NCBI GenBank assembly: GCA_009835325.1
Contig: VXWP01000070.1
Span: 1 to 64,000 of the forward strand
Direction of reading: 5' to 3'
Source of the DNA: Gemmatimonadota bacterium
GTDB taxonomy: Bacteria > JAAXHH01
Length of the DNA stretch: 64,000 nt
A program made the position numbers and the translations under genes. This document shows, in pieces, positions 1-8,409 of the stretch. Each line of letters begins with the position of its first letter. The first letter of the stretch is position 1. The notes beneath the pieces are model-generated. The model made no database searches. It saw nothing but the letters and a program-made list of their open reading frames with translations, and had not been told where the DNA came from.

Positions 1-928
1 TTTCCACCCCGCGAATGGCATTGATGAATTCCTCTTCCACCCGCCATTCCCCGTGGTCCTCGGGCCGGATCTCGATTTCGGTCAGGGCGTCGTCGCCCCG
101 CTGCGCTCCGTAAAGTTTGCCGTCGCCCATGCGGATGGTGCCTTCGCTGCCGTAGATCGTGGCTTCACTTTCGTCGGCGAGGCCCTGGACGACTGAAATC
201 TTGACATAGGCCGACGCGCCGCAGATCATGTCCATCACGATGTCGATGTGCTCCGGCACCCTGACGGCGCGCATCACGCCCGTTTCGGCGTCGCGGCGCA
301 TCTTCGTGAAGGTCTTGCCCTGGGCGAAAACCGAAAGCGGATCCCCGACCCAGCGCCGCATGGCCTCGTACCAGATGCCCATGGTCATGACGTTCATGCC
401 GCTGTAGTCCGTATTGTGCCGCCAGTGCAAAGGGCCGTCGCTGTCGATGAAGTCGCTTCCCGAGGACCGGAGTTCCACGCTGAGGATCTCACCCACGTAT
501 CCTTCCGCGATCAGTCGCTGAATGGTCTTGTCCGCCCACAGCGTCATGGGGGAAGGCACGATCTGGGCGACGAGGTCCGGGTTGTTCTGCGCAGCGTCGT
601 GCATGAGCTGGGCCTCTTCGTAGTTCATGGCCATGCGCGCTTCGCACAGGATGTGCTTGCCGTTCGCCAGGGCCGCCATGCTCGTGGCGCAGTGAAGATA
701 GGGCCAGGTCCCCACGACGATGGCGTCCGTGTCTTCGGCCTCGATCAGTTCGGTCCACGTTTCGTAGGTCTTCGGGATGCCGAACTGCTTCGCCACCCGC
801 TCCGACGACGCCCGGCTTCGGTTGCACACGCTGACGATCTTCACGCCTTCAATGGCCTGCAGCTTCGGTATGTGCATGGTCACGGTATTGGTGCCGGCGC
901 CGACCACGCCTACCCGGATGGTATCCAT
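1..928 (-). CDS. Gfo/Idh/MocA family oxidoreductase (3' end cut by window edge)
   Basis: About 309 residues are visible; the C-terminus lies off the left edge. The protein starts MDTIRVGVVGAGTNT, a Rossmann nucleotide-binding start as in NAD(P)-dependent sugar/cyclitol dehydrogenases of the Gfo/Idh/MocA type. The segments DAIVVGTWPYLHC and HILCEARMAMNYEEA match the family's DAV.I.TP..H and EKP regions, but the usual E-K-P is replaced by E-A-R, so the catalytic Lys is not obvious. The ATG follows an AAGGGGAAACG ribosome site. It is the last visible gene of the tight minus-strand operon, 39 nt after the SGNH hydrolase. Substrate unknown; sugar or polyol oxidation is the family expectation. Confidence 0.85.
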   Translation of the reverse strand, partial: MDTIRVGVVGAGTNTVTMHIPKLQAIEGVKIVSVCNRSRASSERVAKQFGIPKTYETWTELIEAEDTDAIVVGTWPYLHCATSMAALANGKHILCEARMAMNYEEAQLMHDAAQNNPDLVAQIVPSPMTLWADKTIQRLIAEGYVGEILSVELRSSGSDFIDSDGPLHWRHNTDYSGMNVMTMGIWYEAMRRWVGDPLSVFAQGKTFTKMRRDAETGVMRAVRVPEHIDIVMDMICGASAYVKISVVQGLADESEATIYGSEGTIRMGDGKLYGAQRGDDALTEIEIRPEDHGEWRVEEEFINAIRGVE

Positions 929-967
929 TCGTTTCCCCTTTTGGTCTGCTGGATGAAGTTAAAAAAA

Positions 968-1960
968 CTACGTTCTGCGTGCACGGATGATGTCCGCCAG
1001 GTTCCGCGCCATCTCCTCGAAACCGGCGGGCGCCGGATGCACGAGGTCCACCGTGAGGCCGGTGTTGGACCGGAGCATGGCGTCTCCCGGAACATGCACG
1101 AGCTTCGGGCGGTTCAACTCCAGCACCCGTTCCGCCACGATGGACCGGAAGGTCTGGCATTTTTCGACGCCCGTAAAATCATACCGGCACGGGAATATGT
1201 CAATGCAGAAGATCCAGTCGTCGGGATGGGCGTCGGCGATCGTGGTCACGAAGTACGCGACGCGGTTATAAAACTCGTCCACGGTGAAGGACTGCACGAC
1301 GTTGATACCCATCTCCAGCGTGGCGAAGTGCCAGTCCGTGCGTCCGGCGATGTATTCCGCCATGCCCGCTTCCAGGTGGGCGCCTCCGCCGAATCCCAGG
1401 TTGAAGAGATCGGTGCCCAGCAGCTCTGCGGTCCGGGCAGGATATGTGCCCGTGGGCCGGACGGCCGTGCTGCCGTGGGTGATCGACGAACCGTAGGCCA
1501 GGTACCGGGTCTGCGGCGCCTGGTCCGGCCTCGGCAGGGACGTGTCGCCTTCAATGGAGAACAGGCGGACCGCAGGCCGCCACGGCAGGACCACCCGGGT
1601 GAGGCCGGTATCAAACCGTGCATCGGACGGCGTGACCCGGCGCATGTCCGCTTCGGACTCGGGGCACACAACGGTGATTCGCGTCGGGGTCTCGTCGACG
1701 ATATGCAGGGCGCTGAAAAAGTCGCCCTGGTACACTTCCGCGAGTGTCGGGCCATCGGGGCTCTGGAGCGTGATAGCCGCCTCCGGTCCCTCCAGGTTGA
1801 ACCGGATCTCGCACCCGGTGGCCTGCAGGGCGTTGTTCTTCGCCGACTCGTTCAGCGTCACGCGCAGGTCGTTCGGCACGCGGCAGCATATACTTCCCGC
1901 GCCGCCGGGGTCGTCCAGCAGTTCGTGTACGTTGTGCAGTTCAGCCTGGCCGAGAATCAC
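968..1960 (-). CDS. SGNH/GDSL-family hydrolase
   Basis: 330 residues from a GTG preceded by GACAGGAGG (spacing 5). The first ~145 residues look like a beta-rich accessory domain; the second half is an SGNH esterase/lipase fold: YLAYGSSITHG with the nucleophile Ser at about 159, the Gly-rich GFGGGAHLE block, MGINV, and C-terminal DLVHP carrying the Asp305/His308 pair. Family members deacylate carbohydrates or other esters. No signal peptide is seen, so action is probably cytoplasmic. It sits 14 nt after the interrupted amidohydrolase in the same operon. Exact ester substrate cannot be read from sequence. Confidence 0.88.
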   Translation of the reverse strand: MILGQAELHNVHELLDDPGGAGSICCRVPNDLRVTLNESAKNNALQATGCEIRFNLEGPEAAITLQSPDGPTLAEVYQGDFFSALHIVDETPTRITVVCPESEADMRRVTPSDARFDTGLTRVVLPWRPAVRLFSIEGDTSLPRPDQAPQTRYLAYGSSITHGSTAVRPTGTYPARTAELLGTDLFNLGFGGGAHLEAGMAEYIAGRTDWHFATLEMGINVVQSFTVDEFYNRVAYFVTTIADAHPDDWIFCIDIFPCRYDFTGVEKCQTFRSIVAERVLELNRPKLVHVPGDAMLRSNTGLTVDLVHPAPAGFEEMARNLADIIRARRT

Positions 1961-1974
1961 GTGAACCTCCTGTC

Positions 1975-2724
1975 CTAGATATTCAGCAGCCGGGACGCGT
2001 TTTCGCCCAGTGCCATGCGTTTCGCTTCGTCGGATATCCGGGCCGTGATGATCTTGCCGATCTGCGGCCTGGGGTCCATCAGGGGCATGTCCGATCCGTA
2101 GAGCACGCGGTCGGCCCCGCCCTTTTCCACCAGTTCCTCGATCACGCCGGGCGTCCGGTACGTCGAGCAGGTCTCCAGGTAGACGTTCGGGTACTTCTGC
2201 GCGGCGGCGATGGCCTCCGCACGGGCCTCGGGCACGTTGCCGCAGTGGGCGGAGACGAAATTCACCCGGGGGTAGGCCGGCGCGAGGTCTTCGAAGTAAC
2301 GGGGCCGGCTGTTGATGAAATGGTCCGTGTGGAAGATGATGGCCAGCCCCCGGTCCTGGGCGAACTCGTAGATCGGATGCCAGGGTTACACGTTGAAGCG
2401 CCAGGGCGTATAGGGCGGGTAGAGCTTGATGGCCGGAAAACCCAGTTTGTCGATCGCCCTCTCCAGTTCGGGAACCATGCGTTCGGGCATGGTCGGCGAG
2501 ACATAGGCGAAACCGACGAAGCGGTCCGGGTTCCTGGCGACGAATTTCGCCGTCAGGTCGTTGCCCGTGGTCCCGTCCGGATGAAATATGTGGAACAGGC
2601 ACGCGATATCGATGCCGACGGCGTCCATGGCCCCCAGGAGGAGTTCCGGATCGTCCACCATGCCGTACCGTTCCCACCGGCCTGTGTGACCGTGGTAGTC
2701 GATCACCCTCGTGCCTTCTATCAT
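1975..2724 (-). pseudogene. Amidohydrolase (amidohydrolase_2 type) with an in-frame TAA
   Basis: Starting at the ATG in the ATGA overlap with the upstream gene (2721-2724), the frame gives a metal-dependent hydrolase: VIDYHGHTG near the N-terminus carries the H-x-H metal pair, and AIKLYPPY, FVSAHCGN and VLYGSDMP are the family's later blocks. Codon 113 (2386-2388) is TAA; the same frame then continues without indel as PWHPIYEFAQDRG through to a normal end NASRLLNI. One base change (TAC or AAC to TAA) would explain the break. It is UAA, so selenocysteine or pyrrolysine decoding is not an explanation. Either a nonsense mutation or an assembly error; if real, the product is truncated or dead. 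Confidence 0.8.
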
Positions 2725-3482
2725 GACCCCTCCCCGAGTCCGAGCAGCCGCTCGACGTTTCCCGCGCAGATCCGCGCGAGTGCATCCTCGTCCATGCGCG
2801 TGTGGTGCAGGTAGAACAGGATCGGCCCCATGGCGTACCGGGGATACCACGAGCCGTAGACGAACCGTTCCGCGCCGAACCGTTCCACGAGGGCCTCTAC
2901 TTCACCTATGGGTTCGTAGCGGCTGAGTTCCAGCACGGAACGGGAACTCGCTTCCAGCAGCCCGCGAACGACCAGCGCGTGGGTATAGTGCGCGCCGACG
3001 AGCACGGCGTGCAGGTCCGGATAGGCCTTGAGCGTCGTGACCAGGTGGTCTGTTTCCACGTCCATCAGCGGGATCCAGATGGGGATCCCGGCGTTTGAAA
3101 GAAAGGTCAGGAGATCGTCGTAACCCCATGGGAGAAAGGGAAGTCCGGCGGACTGGCAGTCGTGCAGCCGGACGGAACGCACCCGGCCCCGGCCGTGGAG
3201 TTCCGCGATCTGCTCCCGGGAGGTTTCCACCGGCGCGACCGACCACTGGGGGATCAGGCGTCCGTCCTCGTCGAGCCAGTCCTCGAGGTACTCGTTGCCG
3301 TCCGTCGGACTGATCTGTTCACCCTGGGCATGGTAGATCACGGCGCGCCCGACCCCGTGGAAATCCATTTCGTCGAGCAGTTGCGCGGGGCTCTGGCAGG
3401 GCGATGGTCCGGTATGATGATTGCCCACGCACACATTCGCGTCGATGACGGGCACGCGGGGCGAGAAGGTCAGTGAGGTCAC
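2721..3482 (-). CDS. Amidohydrolase-fold protein, metal site apparently degraded
   Basis: 253 residues, GTG start with AGGAA upstream. The overall order of blocks (VIDANVCVG at the N-terminus, LVGAHYTH, FVYGSWYPR, ICAGNVERLLGL at the C-terminus) parallels the downstream amidohydrolase, so the two are likely paralogues. The N-terminal H-x-H is replaced by N-V-C-V and the G-S-D-x-P loop by G-S-W-Y-P, which would remove key metal or catalytic ligands. It may be a non-catalytic partner or work on a different chemistry. ATGA overlap couples its translation to the next gene. Fold assignment is fairly safe; function is not. Confidence 0.7.
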   Translation of the reverse strand: MTSLTFSPRVPVIDANVCVGNHHTGPSPCQSPAQLLDEMDFHGVGRAVIYHAQGEQISPTDGNEYLEDWLDEDGRLIPQWSVAPVETSREQIAELHGRGRVRSVRLHDCQSAGLPFLPWGYDDLLTFLSNAGIPIWIPLMDVETDHLVTTLKAYPDLHAVLVGAHYTHALVVRGLLEASSRSVLELSRYEPIGEVEALVERFGAERFVYGSWYPRYAMGPILFYLHHTRMDEDALARICAGNVERLLGLGEGS

Positions 3483-3500
3483 GTGGACGGGTTCCTGTTG

Positions 3501-4403
3501 CTAAGATGATCCGGCATCCATGCCCGGACGGATGCCGAAAGTACGGTCGAACGCTTCCCAGAGTTCGTCCGGAATCGTCTCGGTGGCGGCCTCGAAGGCG
3601 TCGTGGACGTGCCGGATGCTCGCCGGCCCGAACATGACGATGCTGTCCACCGGCGCAGCCAGGCAGAACTGTATGGCCAGGTGGCGGATGTTGACACCGT
3701 GCTCGCGGCACCAGGTCCAGATTCGATGGGCGCGCGGCTCGGACCCGGGATGCATGCCCCGCTCGCGATCCGGATCGGGCTCCTGCCCGGTCAGCAGGCC
3801 CATGCCCTGCACGCTGGCCAGGATGACGCCCGTTGACCGTCTCCTGGCCGCCGGGAAGATGGTAGCGGCGGCCGTCTGGTTGACCAGGGTGTAGTCCAGG
3901 AAGGTCAGGGACACGTCGCTGATGCCTTCGTCGATCAGCCGTACGTGCCAGTCATGGGAACGGGCGCCGAGCCCTATGTTCCTGACCACGCCCTGCGATT
4001 TCATCTCGAGCAGCACGTCGAAAACCGCGCCTTCGCGCAGCAATTCCTCCACATCGGCCGGATCGTGCACGAGTACACAGTCGAGGTAGTCTGTCTTCAG
4101 GGATCGCAGACTCTGGTCCAGGCTCCACCTGGCGCCTTCCCCGGAGAAGTCCTTCCTGCGTTCGGGATGGGTGCCGATCTTGGCCTGGAGATAGTAGGAG
4201 GACCGGGGAACGCCGGAGAGCGCGTCGCCCCATTTCTCTTCGTGGTGGCCCGGATAGGTATCGAAATAGTTGACGCCCAGTTCCAGGGCGGTCTGGATGG
4301 CCTCGACCGCCTCGGGGCTTTCGTGCAGAAAGGCGGCTCCCATGGCCAGTGCCGCCGGACGCATGCCGGTTCGCCCGAACGAGCGGGCGGGTAGGTTGTT
4401 CAC
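3501..4403 (-). CDS. Aldo/keto reductase family protein
   Basis: 300 residues. FGRTGMRPAALAMG at the N-terminus, NYFDTYPGHHEE (Asp48, Tyr50), LQAKIG (Lys75) and CVLVHDP (His113) supply the Asp-Lys-His part of the AKR tetrad; the Tyr normally five residues after the Asp is not in its usual place, so the active site is slightly atypical. LVNQTAAATIFPAARRRSTGVI matches the barrel's later strands. NADPH-linked reduction or oxidation of a sugar or ketone is expected. It lies 12 nt after the cupin gene and 18 nt before the amidohydrolases, in the same operon. Confidence 0.85.
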   Translation of the reverse strand: MNNLPARSFGRTGMRPAALAMGAAFLHESPEAVEAIQTALELGVNYFDTYPGHHEEKWGDALSGVPRSSYYLQAKIGTHPERRKDFSGEGARWSLDQSLRSLKTDYLDCVLVHDPADVEELLREGAVFDVLLEMKSQGVVRNIGLGARSHDWHVRLIDEGISDVSLTFLDYTLVNQTAAATIFPAARRRSTGVILASVQGMGLLTGQEPDPDRERGMHPGSEPRAHRIWTWCREHGVNIRHLAIQFCLAAPVDSIVMFGPASIRHVHDAFEAATETIPDELWEAFDRTFGIRPGMDAGSS

Positions 4404-4415
4404 GTACGCTTTCGA

Positions 4416-5834
4416 TTAACGTCTGTCCGCATCAGGGGATTCGTCGTCGTCCTCCCCTGTTTCGTCCTCCACGACGGTTTCATCTTCGTCTTCGATATCG
4501 AAGTCCGCATCGTCGTCATCCAGGTCGAATTCGTCGTCGTCCGCTTCGGCTTTTTCTGAGGCTTCGGCCTGGTCCGTTTCGGCCACGTCTTCTGCTTCCG
4601 CGTCCTCGGCGTCTTCTGCGACCACGTCTTCTTCTTCCGCTTCCGCGTCCTCGGTGTCTTCTAATGTTGCTTCCGGTTCGCTATCATCGTTCACCTCGGC
4701 GACTTCCGCTTCATCTTCCTCCACGTCTTCCCCATCTTCGCCGGCGACTTCCTCCGCAACTTCGATATCCTCGTCGGCTTCGTCAGCTTCATACTCTTCG
4801 TCGGCGACTGCCGATTCGGTCTCATCCTCGACTTCTACCGATTCCGTATCTTCATCGGCTGAATCGACAGCCACGGCTTCATCTTCGGCCTCTGCCGACT
4901 CCACGTCATCGTCGGCCGCATCGTCTGCCCCGTCCTCCTCGATTTCCTCTTCGGTCTCCACGGTGTCGGCGTCATCCCAGTCGACATCCGCTACCACGGC
5001 GGCCTCGGCGACTTCTTCCACACCGTATTGCATAGCCGGCTCCTCGGACTCCTCGACCTCGTCGGATTCGTCCGGCGCTTCGACCTCGCCTACCTCGACG
5101 GCAAACGTAACGTACTCGAGCCAGCCCTCGCCCTCGTTGGAAAATCGATGCGCAACCCCGGGCAGCACGTGGGCCGCGGAACCTTCCGTGACCAGTTGGC
5201 GGTCCCCGTCCAGATCCTCGACGATGCCATATCCGCTGAGTACGTAGTGGACCAGTTCGATGCCATCCAATTGCTCCCAGGCGGTTCCCTGGCGTCCCTG
5301 GACCGCGTAGCGGGTCACGCTTTGCACACGCTGGAGCACGCCGCCTTCTCCGGCCGGGGCATCCTCCTCGCGCCGCAGCAGCGGCCAGGAAACGGTACCG
5401 CCTTCCAGTACGACCGGATGGACGTCGCGCCAGTCCCGCACCGCGGGCGTGCCCTCCCGGATTTCTTCGAGCGGGCAACTGACGATCAGGTGCTCCATCC
5501 AGCCTTCGCCGTCGTTGAACGCCTGGTGGGGCACGTTGACGGGCATGTAGACGGCCGTGCCGTCCCGGACGTCCACCTTGTCGTCCCCGATCAGCAGCTG
5601 GCCGCGCCCACGGAGGATGAAATACAACTGCTCAATGGCGTCGTGCTGGTGGTGGTCCGAGTGTTGATGGCCCTGCAGACCGTGCTTGACGAAGCTGTTG
5701 ATGCCGTGCAGCCGGTTGATTTCCGGCGGAGAGGTTTCGTCTTTGTCATGGGACTGGTACAGCGTCCAGACCAGCGCGCTGATATGCCCGACATAGGGCG
5801 CCTGGTCACGCCAGTTTCGCACGCGGATGCTCAT
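4416..5834 (-). CDS. Bicupin protein with ~220-residue acidic tail
   Basis: About 472 residues. The ATG at 5834 is chosen over the adjacent ATG at 5837 because the AAGGAG site is 5 nt away from it, against only 2. Cupin 1 (about 45-120) keeps metal-ligand candidates HQHSDHHQHDAIEQ and PVNVPHQAF. Cupin 2 (about 170-248) has no first-motif histidines but keeps VLPGVAHRF. From about residue 250 to the end the chain is almost entirely Asp, Glu, Ala, Val and Ser with hardly any Lys or Arg. It is predicted to be disordered and strongly negative. The family role is small-molecule binding or sugar/keto-acid isomerisation; the tail is not part of the family. Confidence 0.8.
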   Translation of the reverse strand: MSIRVRNWRDQAPYVGHISALVWTLYQSHDKDETSPPEINRLHGINSFVKHGLQGHQHSDHHQHDAIEQLYFILRGRGQLLIGDDKVDVRDGTAVYMPVNVPHQAFNDGEGWMEHLIVSCPLEEIREGTPAVRDWRDVHPVVLEGGTVSWPLLRREEDAPAGEGGVLQRVQSVTRYAVQGRQGTAWEQLDGIELVHYVLSGYGIVEDLDGDRQLVTEGSAAHVLPGVAHRFSNEGEGWLEYVTFAVEVGEVEAPDESDEVEESEEPAMQYGVEEVAEAAVVADVDWDDADTVETEEEIEEDGADDAADDDVESAEAEDEAVAVDSADEDTESVEVEDETESAVADEEYEADEADEDIEVAEEVAGEDGEDVEEDEAEVAEVNDDSEPEATLEDTEDAEAEEEDVVAEDAEDAEAEDVAETDQAEASEKAEADDDEFDLDDDDADFDIEDEDETVVEDETGEDDDESPDADRR

Positions 5835-5858
5835 CATATCTCCTTTGGGATTCGGCTG

Positions 5859-7016
5859 CTACTCCCCGATTCGGAATGCGTGAACTGCGCCAAGTTGTAT
5901 CAGTCGGTCGATCTCGTCATCGTCGTATCCTGAATCCGATAATACCGATCGCGTATGTTCGCCTTTGACTGGAGGCGGAAGCGGGGCTTCGGACTCCGGC
6001 GAATCCGTACGGTACGGCGCCCTGACCTGACGGCTTTCAGAACGGTCGGAAGCGACGAGATGGTAAAACGGGTTTCGATACTGTATATAAGGGTCGTCCG
6101 GTAACTCGTCAAGATGGTAAATGGGTGCGCAGGGCACGTCGGCTTCGCGTAGTCTCCGGTCCCATTCCCGGCAGGATGCCGTGGCGAAAACGGCACGGAG
6201 TTTCTCCCTGATTTCGGTCGCCCGTTCCAGCCGTTTCTTCGTAGGCCAGCTCCGCCAGCCGTCCAGTCCCATGACGTCGCAGAGACGGACCCAGAAATGG
6301 TCCTCGTGGACGATCCCGATGCTGATGCACCGGCCGTCCGAGGTCTCGAAGATACCGTAATGGGGGATGTTCCCGAGGAACTGCCCCCGGGCTGCTTCCG
6401 GGTCCTGCGCAGCGGCGGCGATGTCGAGCGCCATCCAGGACAGGACGCAGTCGGTCATGGACAGATCGATGAAACTCCCCTCCCCGGTGGCCGCGCGCCC
6501 CAAGAGGGCGGCGGAAACGGCCAGCGCGGCGTACTGACCGGAGGACAGGTCCGATATCAATACGGGAGGGACCGCGGGCGGATCGACGCGTCCGAGCAGG
6601 CCGCCAATCGCGAGGTAGTTGATGTCGTGGCCGGTACGGTCCCGGTAGGGACCTTCCTGTCCGAATCCCGAGATAGCGCAGTACACGATGGCGGGGTTCA
6701 GACGTTTCGCCGCGGGGTAGTCCACGCCGAGCCGTTCGGCCACACCCGGCCGGAATCCTTCCAATACGACGTCCGCCCGGCCGATCAGGCGGCTCATTAC
6801 CGCCCTGCCCGCGTCCTTTTTGAGGTCGATCACGATGTTCCGCTTGCCGCGGTTGACGCTGGCGAACGCCGGGGGGAAACCGCGGAGGGGATCCCCGCAG
6901 GGCGGTTCCACCTTGATCACTTCGGCGCCGAGATCGGCCAGCAGCATGGCGCAGTAGGGACCCGGCAGTTGCGTGGTCAACTCCACCACCAGGCAGTCGG
7001 TCAGCGCGCGTATCAT
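5859..7016 (-). CDS. Type III CoA-transferase / alpha-methylacyl-CoA racemase family (CaiB/BaiF)
   Basis: 385 residues starting at the ATG inside an ATGA overlap with the upstream gene. VVELTTQLPGPYCAMLLADLGAEVIKVE is the family's N-terminal signature, followed by VNRGKRNIVIDLK and GHDINYLAIGG (Asp131). The GHDINYLA form is the one seen in alpha-methylacyl-CoA racemases, where that His and a later Asp do proton transfer; in formyl-CoA transferases the Asp is the acyl acceptor. Either CoA transfer or epimerisation is possible. Being next to an acyl-CoA-synthetase fragment and an SDR suggests handling of a carboxylic acid as its CoA thioester. Confidence 0.88.
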   Translation of the reverse strand: MIRALTDCLVVELTTQLPGPYCAMLLADLGAEVIKVEPPCGDPLRGFPPAFASVNRGKRNIVIDLKKDAGRAVMSRLIGRADVVLEGFRPGVAERLGVDYPAAKRLNPAIVYCAISGFGQEGPYRDRTGHDINYLAIGGLLGRVDPPAVPPVLISDLSSGQYAALAVSAALLGRAATGEGSFIDLSMTDCVLSWMALDIAAAAQDPEAARGQFLGNIPHYGIFETSDGRCISIGIVHEDHFWVRLCDVMGLDGWRSWPTKKRLERATEIREKLRAVFATASCREWDRRLREADVPCAPIYHLDELPDDPYIQYRNPFYHLVASDRSESRQVRAPYRTDSPESEAPLPPPVKGEHTRSVLSDSGYDDDEIDRLIQLGAVHAFRIGE

Positions 7017-7660
7017 GGTTTCTCTGAGGTTTCGTGCAATGCGATGGCCAACCCGTCGCGCCACGCGTCGAGCTGCTCCAGGTCATATCCATCATCGCCG
7101 TGACAGTGCGTGGTTTCGATGGCCGACGATCCCTGGTCGTACACGACGATGCACGGATCGGTCCCTTGCGTTTCCACCGCCGTAAAACCGGACGGAGCGA
7201 GGGAGACGCGGCGGTCGAAATCCACCCACCCCTCACGCTCCCAGCCCACGGAAAGCCAGTGGGTGATCCGGCCGCAGTCGCCCATGATCAGGCCGATCAC
7301 CTCCGCAACGGCGTCGGACGCGATCACCAGCGTGGACCGGGACTGGTTGATCTGGTCCTTCAGCACCTGTGACGTGGACGCGTCCTGGCCCAGTACGGCC
7401 ACGGCGCCCGCGCGCATGCAGCCGAGTACGGACTCCCACCAGGCCGTGGAGGGCGGCAGCAGGATGAACACCCGCTGTCCCGGGCGCACGCCATGTTGGT
7501 GCAGCACGTAGGCGACCTTCTCGGAGCGTATCTTCATGTCCAGAAAGGTCACGTCCGTCGTGACGCCGCCTGCGTATTGCCATCGCAGGGCGATCCGGCC
7601 CGGCTCCCGCGCATGCCGGTCCACGATGTCCAGGGCGAAATTGGAAATGGATGCGGTCAT
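7013..7660 (-). CDS. Truncated acyl-CoA synthetase-like (AMP-binding) protein
   Basis: 215 residues. Residues 20-125 resemble the N-terminal domain of medium-chain acyl-CoA synthetases: TFLDMKIRSEKVAYVL, GVRPGQRVFILLPPSTAWW, LGCMRAGAVAVLG. Near 168-190, where the ATP loop (S-G-T-T-G-x-P-K) should be, the chain reads TDPCIVVYDQGSSAIETTHC: the frame of the motif is recognisable but the Gly/Thr/Lys residues are gone. Nothing follows; the C-terminal two thirds of a normal ~550-residue enzyme are absent. Yet there is no frameshift, the gene starts 2 nt after the SDR and overlaps the CoA-transferase start, so it looks maintained. Catalytic adenylation is unlikely. Confidence 0.65.
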   Translation of the reverse strand: MTASISNFALDIVDRHAREPGRIALRWQYAGGVTTDVTFLDMKIRSEKVAYVLHQHGVRPGQRVFILLPPSTAWWESVLGCMRAGAVAVLGQDASTSQVLKDQINQSRSTLVIASDAVAEVIGLIMGDCGRITHWLSVGWEREGWVDFDRRVSLAPSGFTAVETQGTDPCIVVYDQGSSAIETTHCHGDDGYDLEQLDAWRDGLAIALHETSEKP

Positions 7661-7662
7661 GG

Positions 7663-8409
7663 TCAGTCCATCAACAGGCCGCCGTTGACGTCCAGGATCT
7701 CGCCGGTGATATGCCGCGACCTGTCTGATGCCAGGAAAAGCGCCGCCTCGGCCACGTCTCGCGGATCCCCTTTGCTGCCGCCCAGGGGGATCGCGTCGAC
7801 GAACGCCGGATCGTGATGGGCGGTCAGGGCGGTATCTATAATCCCGGGCGCGATGGCGTTGACCCGGACCCCGTGCGGCGCCAGTTCGCGGGCCAGCGAC
7901 TTGGTCAGGCACTCGATTCCGGCCTTGGAGACCGAATAGGGCGCGCCGGACACCACGCCGCCGGTCTTTCCCGCAACCGAGGCCAGGTTGATCACAGCGC
8001 CGGATTGCTGGGCGATCATGGTGGGCAGCAGGGCCTTTGACAGCAGGAACGGTCCCTTAAGGTTGACCGCCATCACCCGGTCCCATTCTTTCTCCGTGCA
8101 CGCTTCCACCGACCTGAACAGGGCCAGTCCCGCGTTGTTCACGAGAATGTCCACGCGGCCATACTCCTCGACGACCCCGTCGACCAGGGCGCTTATCTCC
8201 GCCGCGACCGAGATGTCGGCCCGGACGGCCCGCGCAGACCGTCCGGCATAACCTTCCAGGTTCAGCTGCCGGGCAGTCTCCTCGGCGGCGGATTCGTTGA
8301 TGTCCACGACCACGACGGCGGCGCCTTCTTCGGCGAAGATACCGCATATCGCCCGGCCGATGCCCTGCCCGCCACCGGTTACGATGGCCGTACGGTCCTT
8401 CAGGATCAT
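7663..8409 (-). CDS. SDR-family oxidoreductase
   Basis: 248 residues of a classical short-chain dehydrogenase: TGGGQGIG cofactor loop (11-18), VVDINES at the end of beta-2 (Asp favours NAD over NADP), NNAG at 91-94, catalytic Ser144, Tyr158, Lys162 in YSVSK, and the C-terminal DVNGGLLMD. The ATG lies in an ATGA overlap with the nucleoside hydrolase stop. Close to 3-oxoacyl-ACP reductase-like SDRs by pattern, but in this operon more likely a sugar, polyol or hydroxyacyl dehydrogenase. Confidence 0.9.
   Translation of the reverse strand: MILKDRTAIVTGGGQGIGRAICGIFAEEGAAVVVVDINESAAEETARQLNLEGYAGRSARAVRADISVAAEISALVDGVVEEYGRVDILVNNAGLALFRSVEACTEKEWDRVMAVNLKGPFLLSKALLPTMIAQQSGAVINLASVAGKTGGVVSGAPYSVSKAGIECLTKSLARELAPHGVRVNAIAPGIIDTALTAHHDPAFVDAIPLGGSKGDPRDVAEAALFLASDRSRHITGEILDVNGGLLMD

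Noticed and set aside
2386-2388. In-frame stop in the amidohydrolase considered as a recoded codon
   Set aside because: It is TAA. Selenocysteine uses UGA and pyrrolysine UAG, and no hairpin follows, so nonsense mutation or assembly error is simpler.
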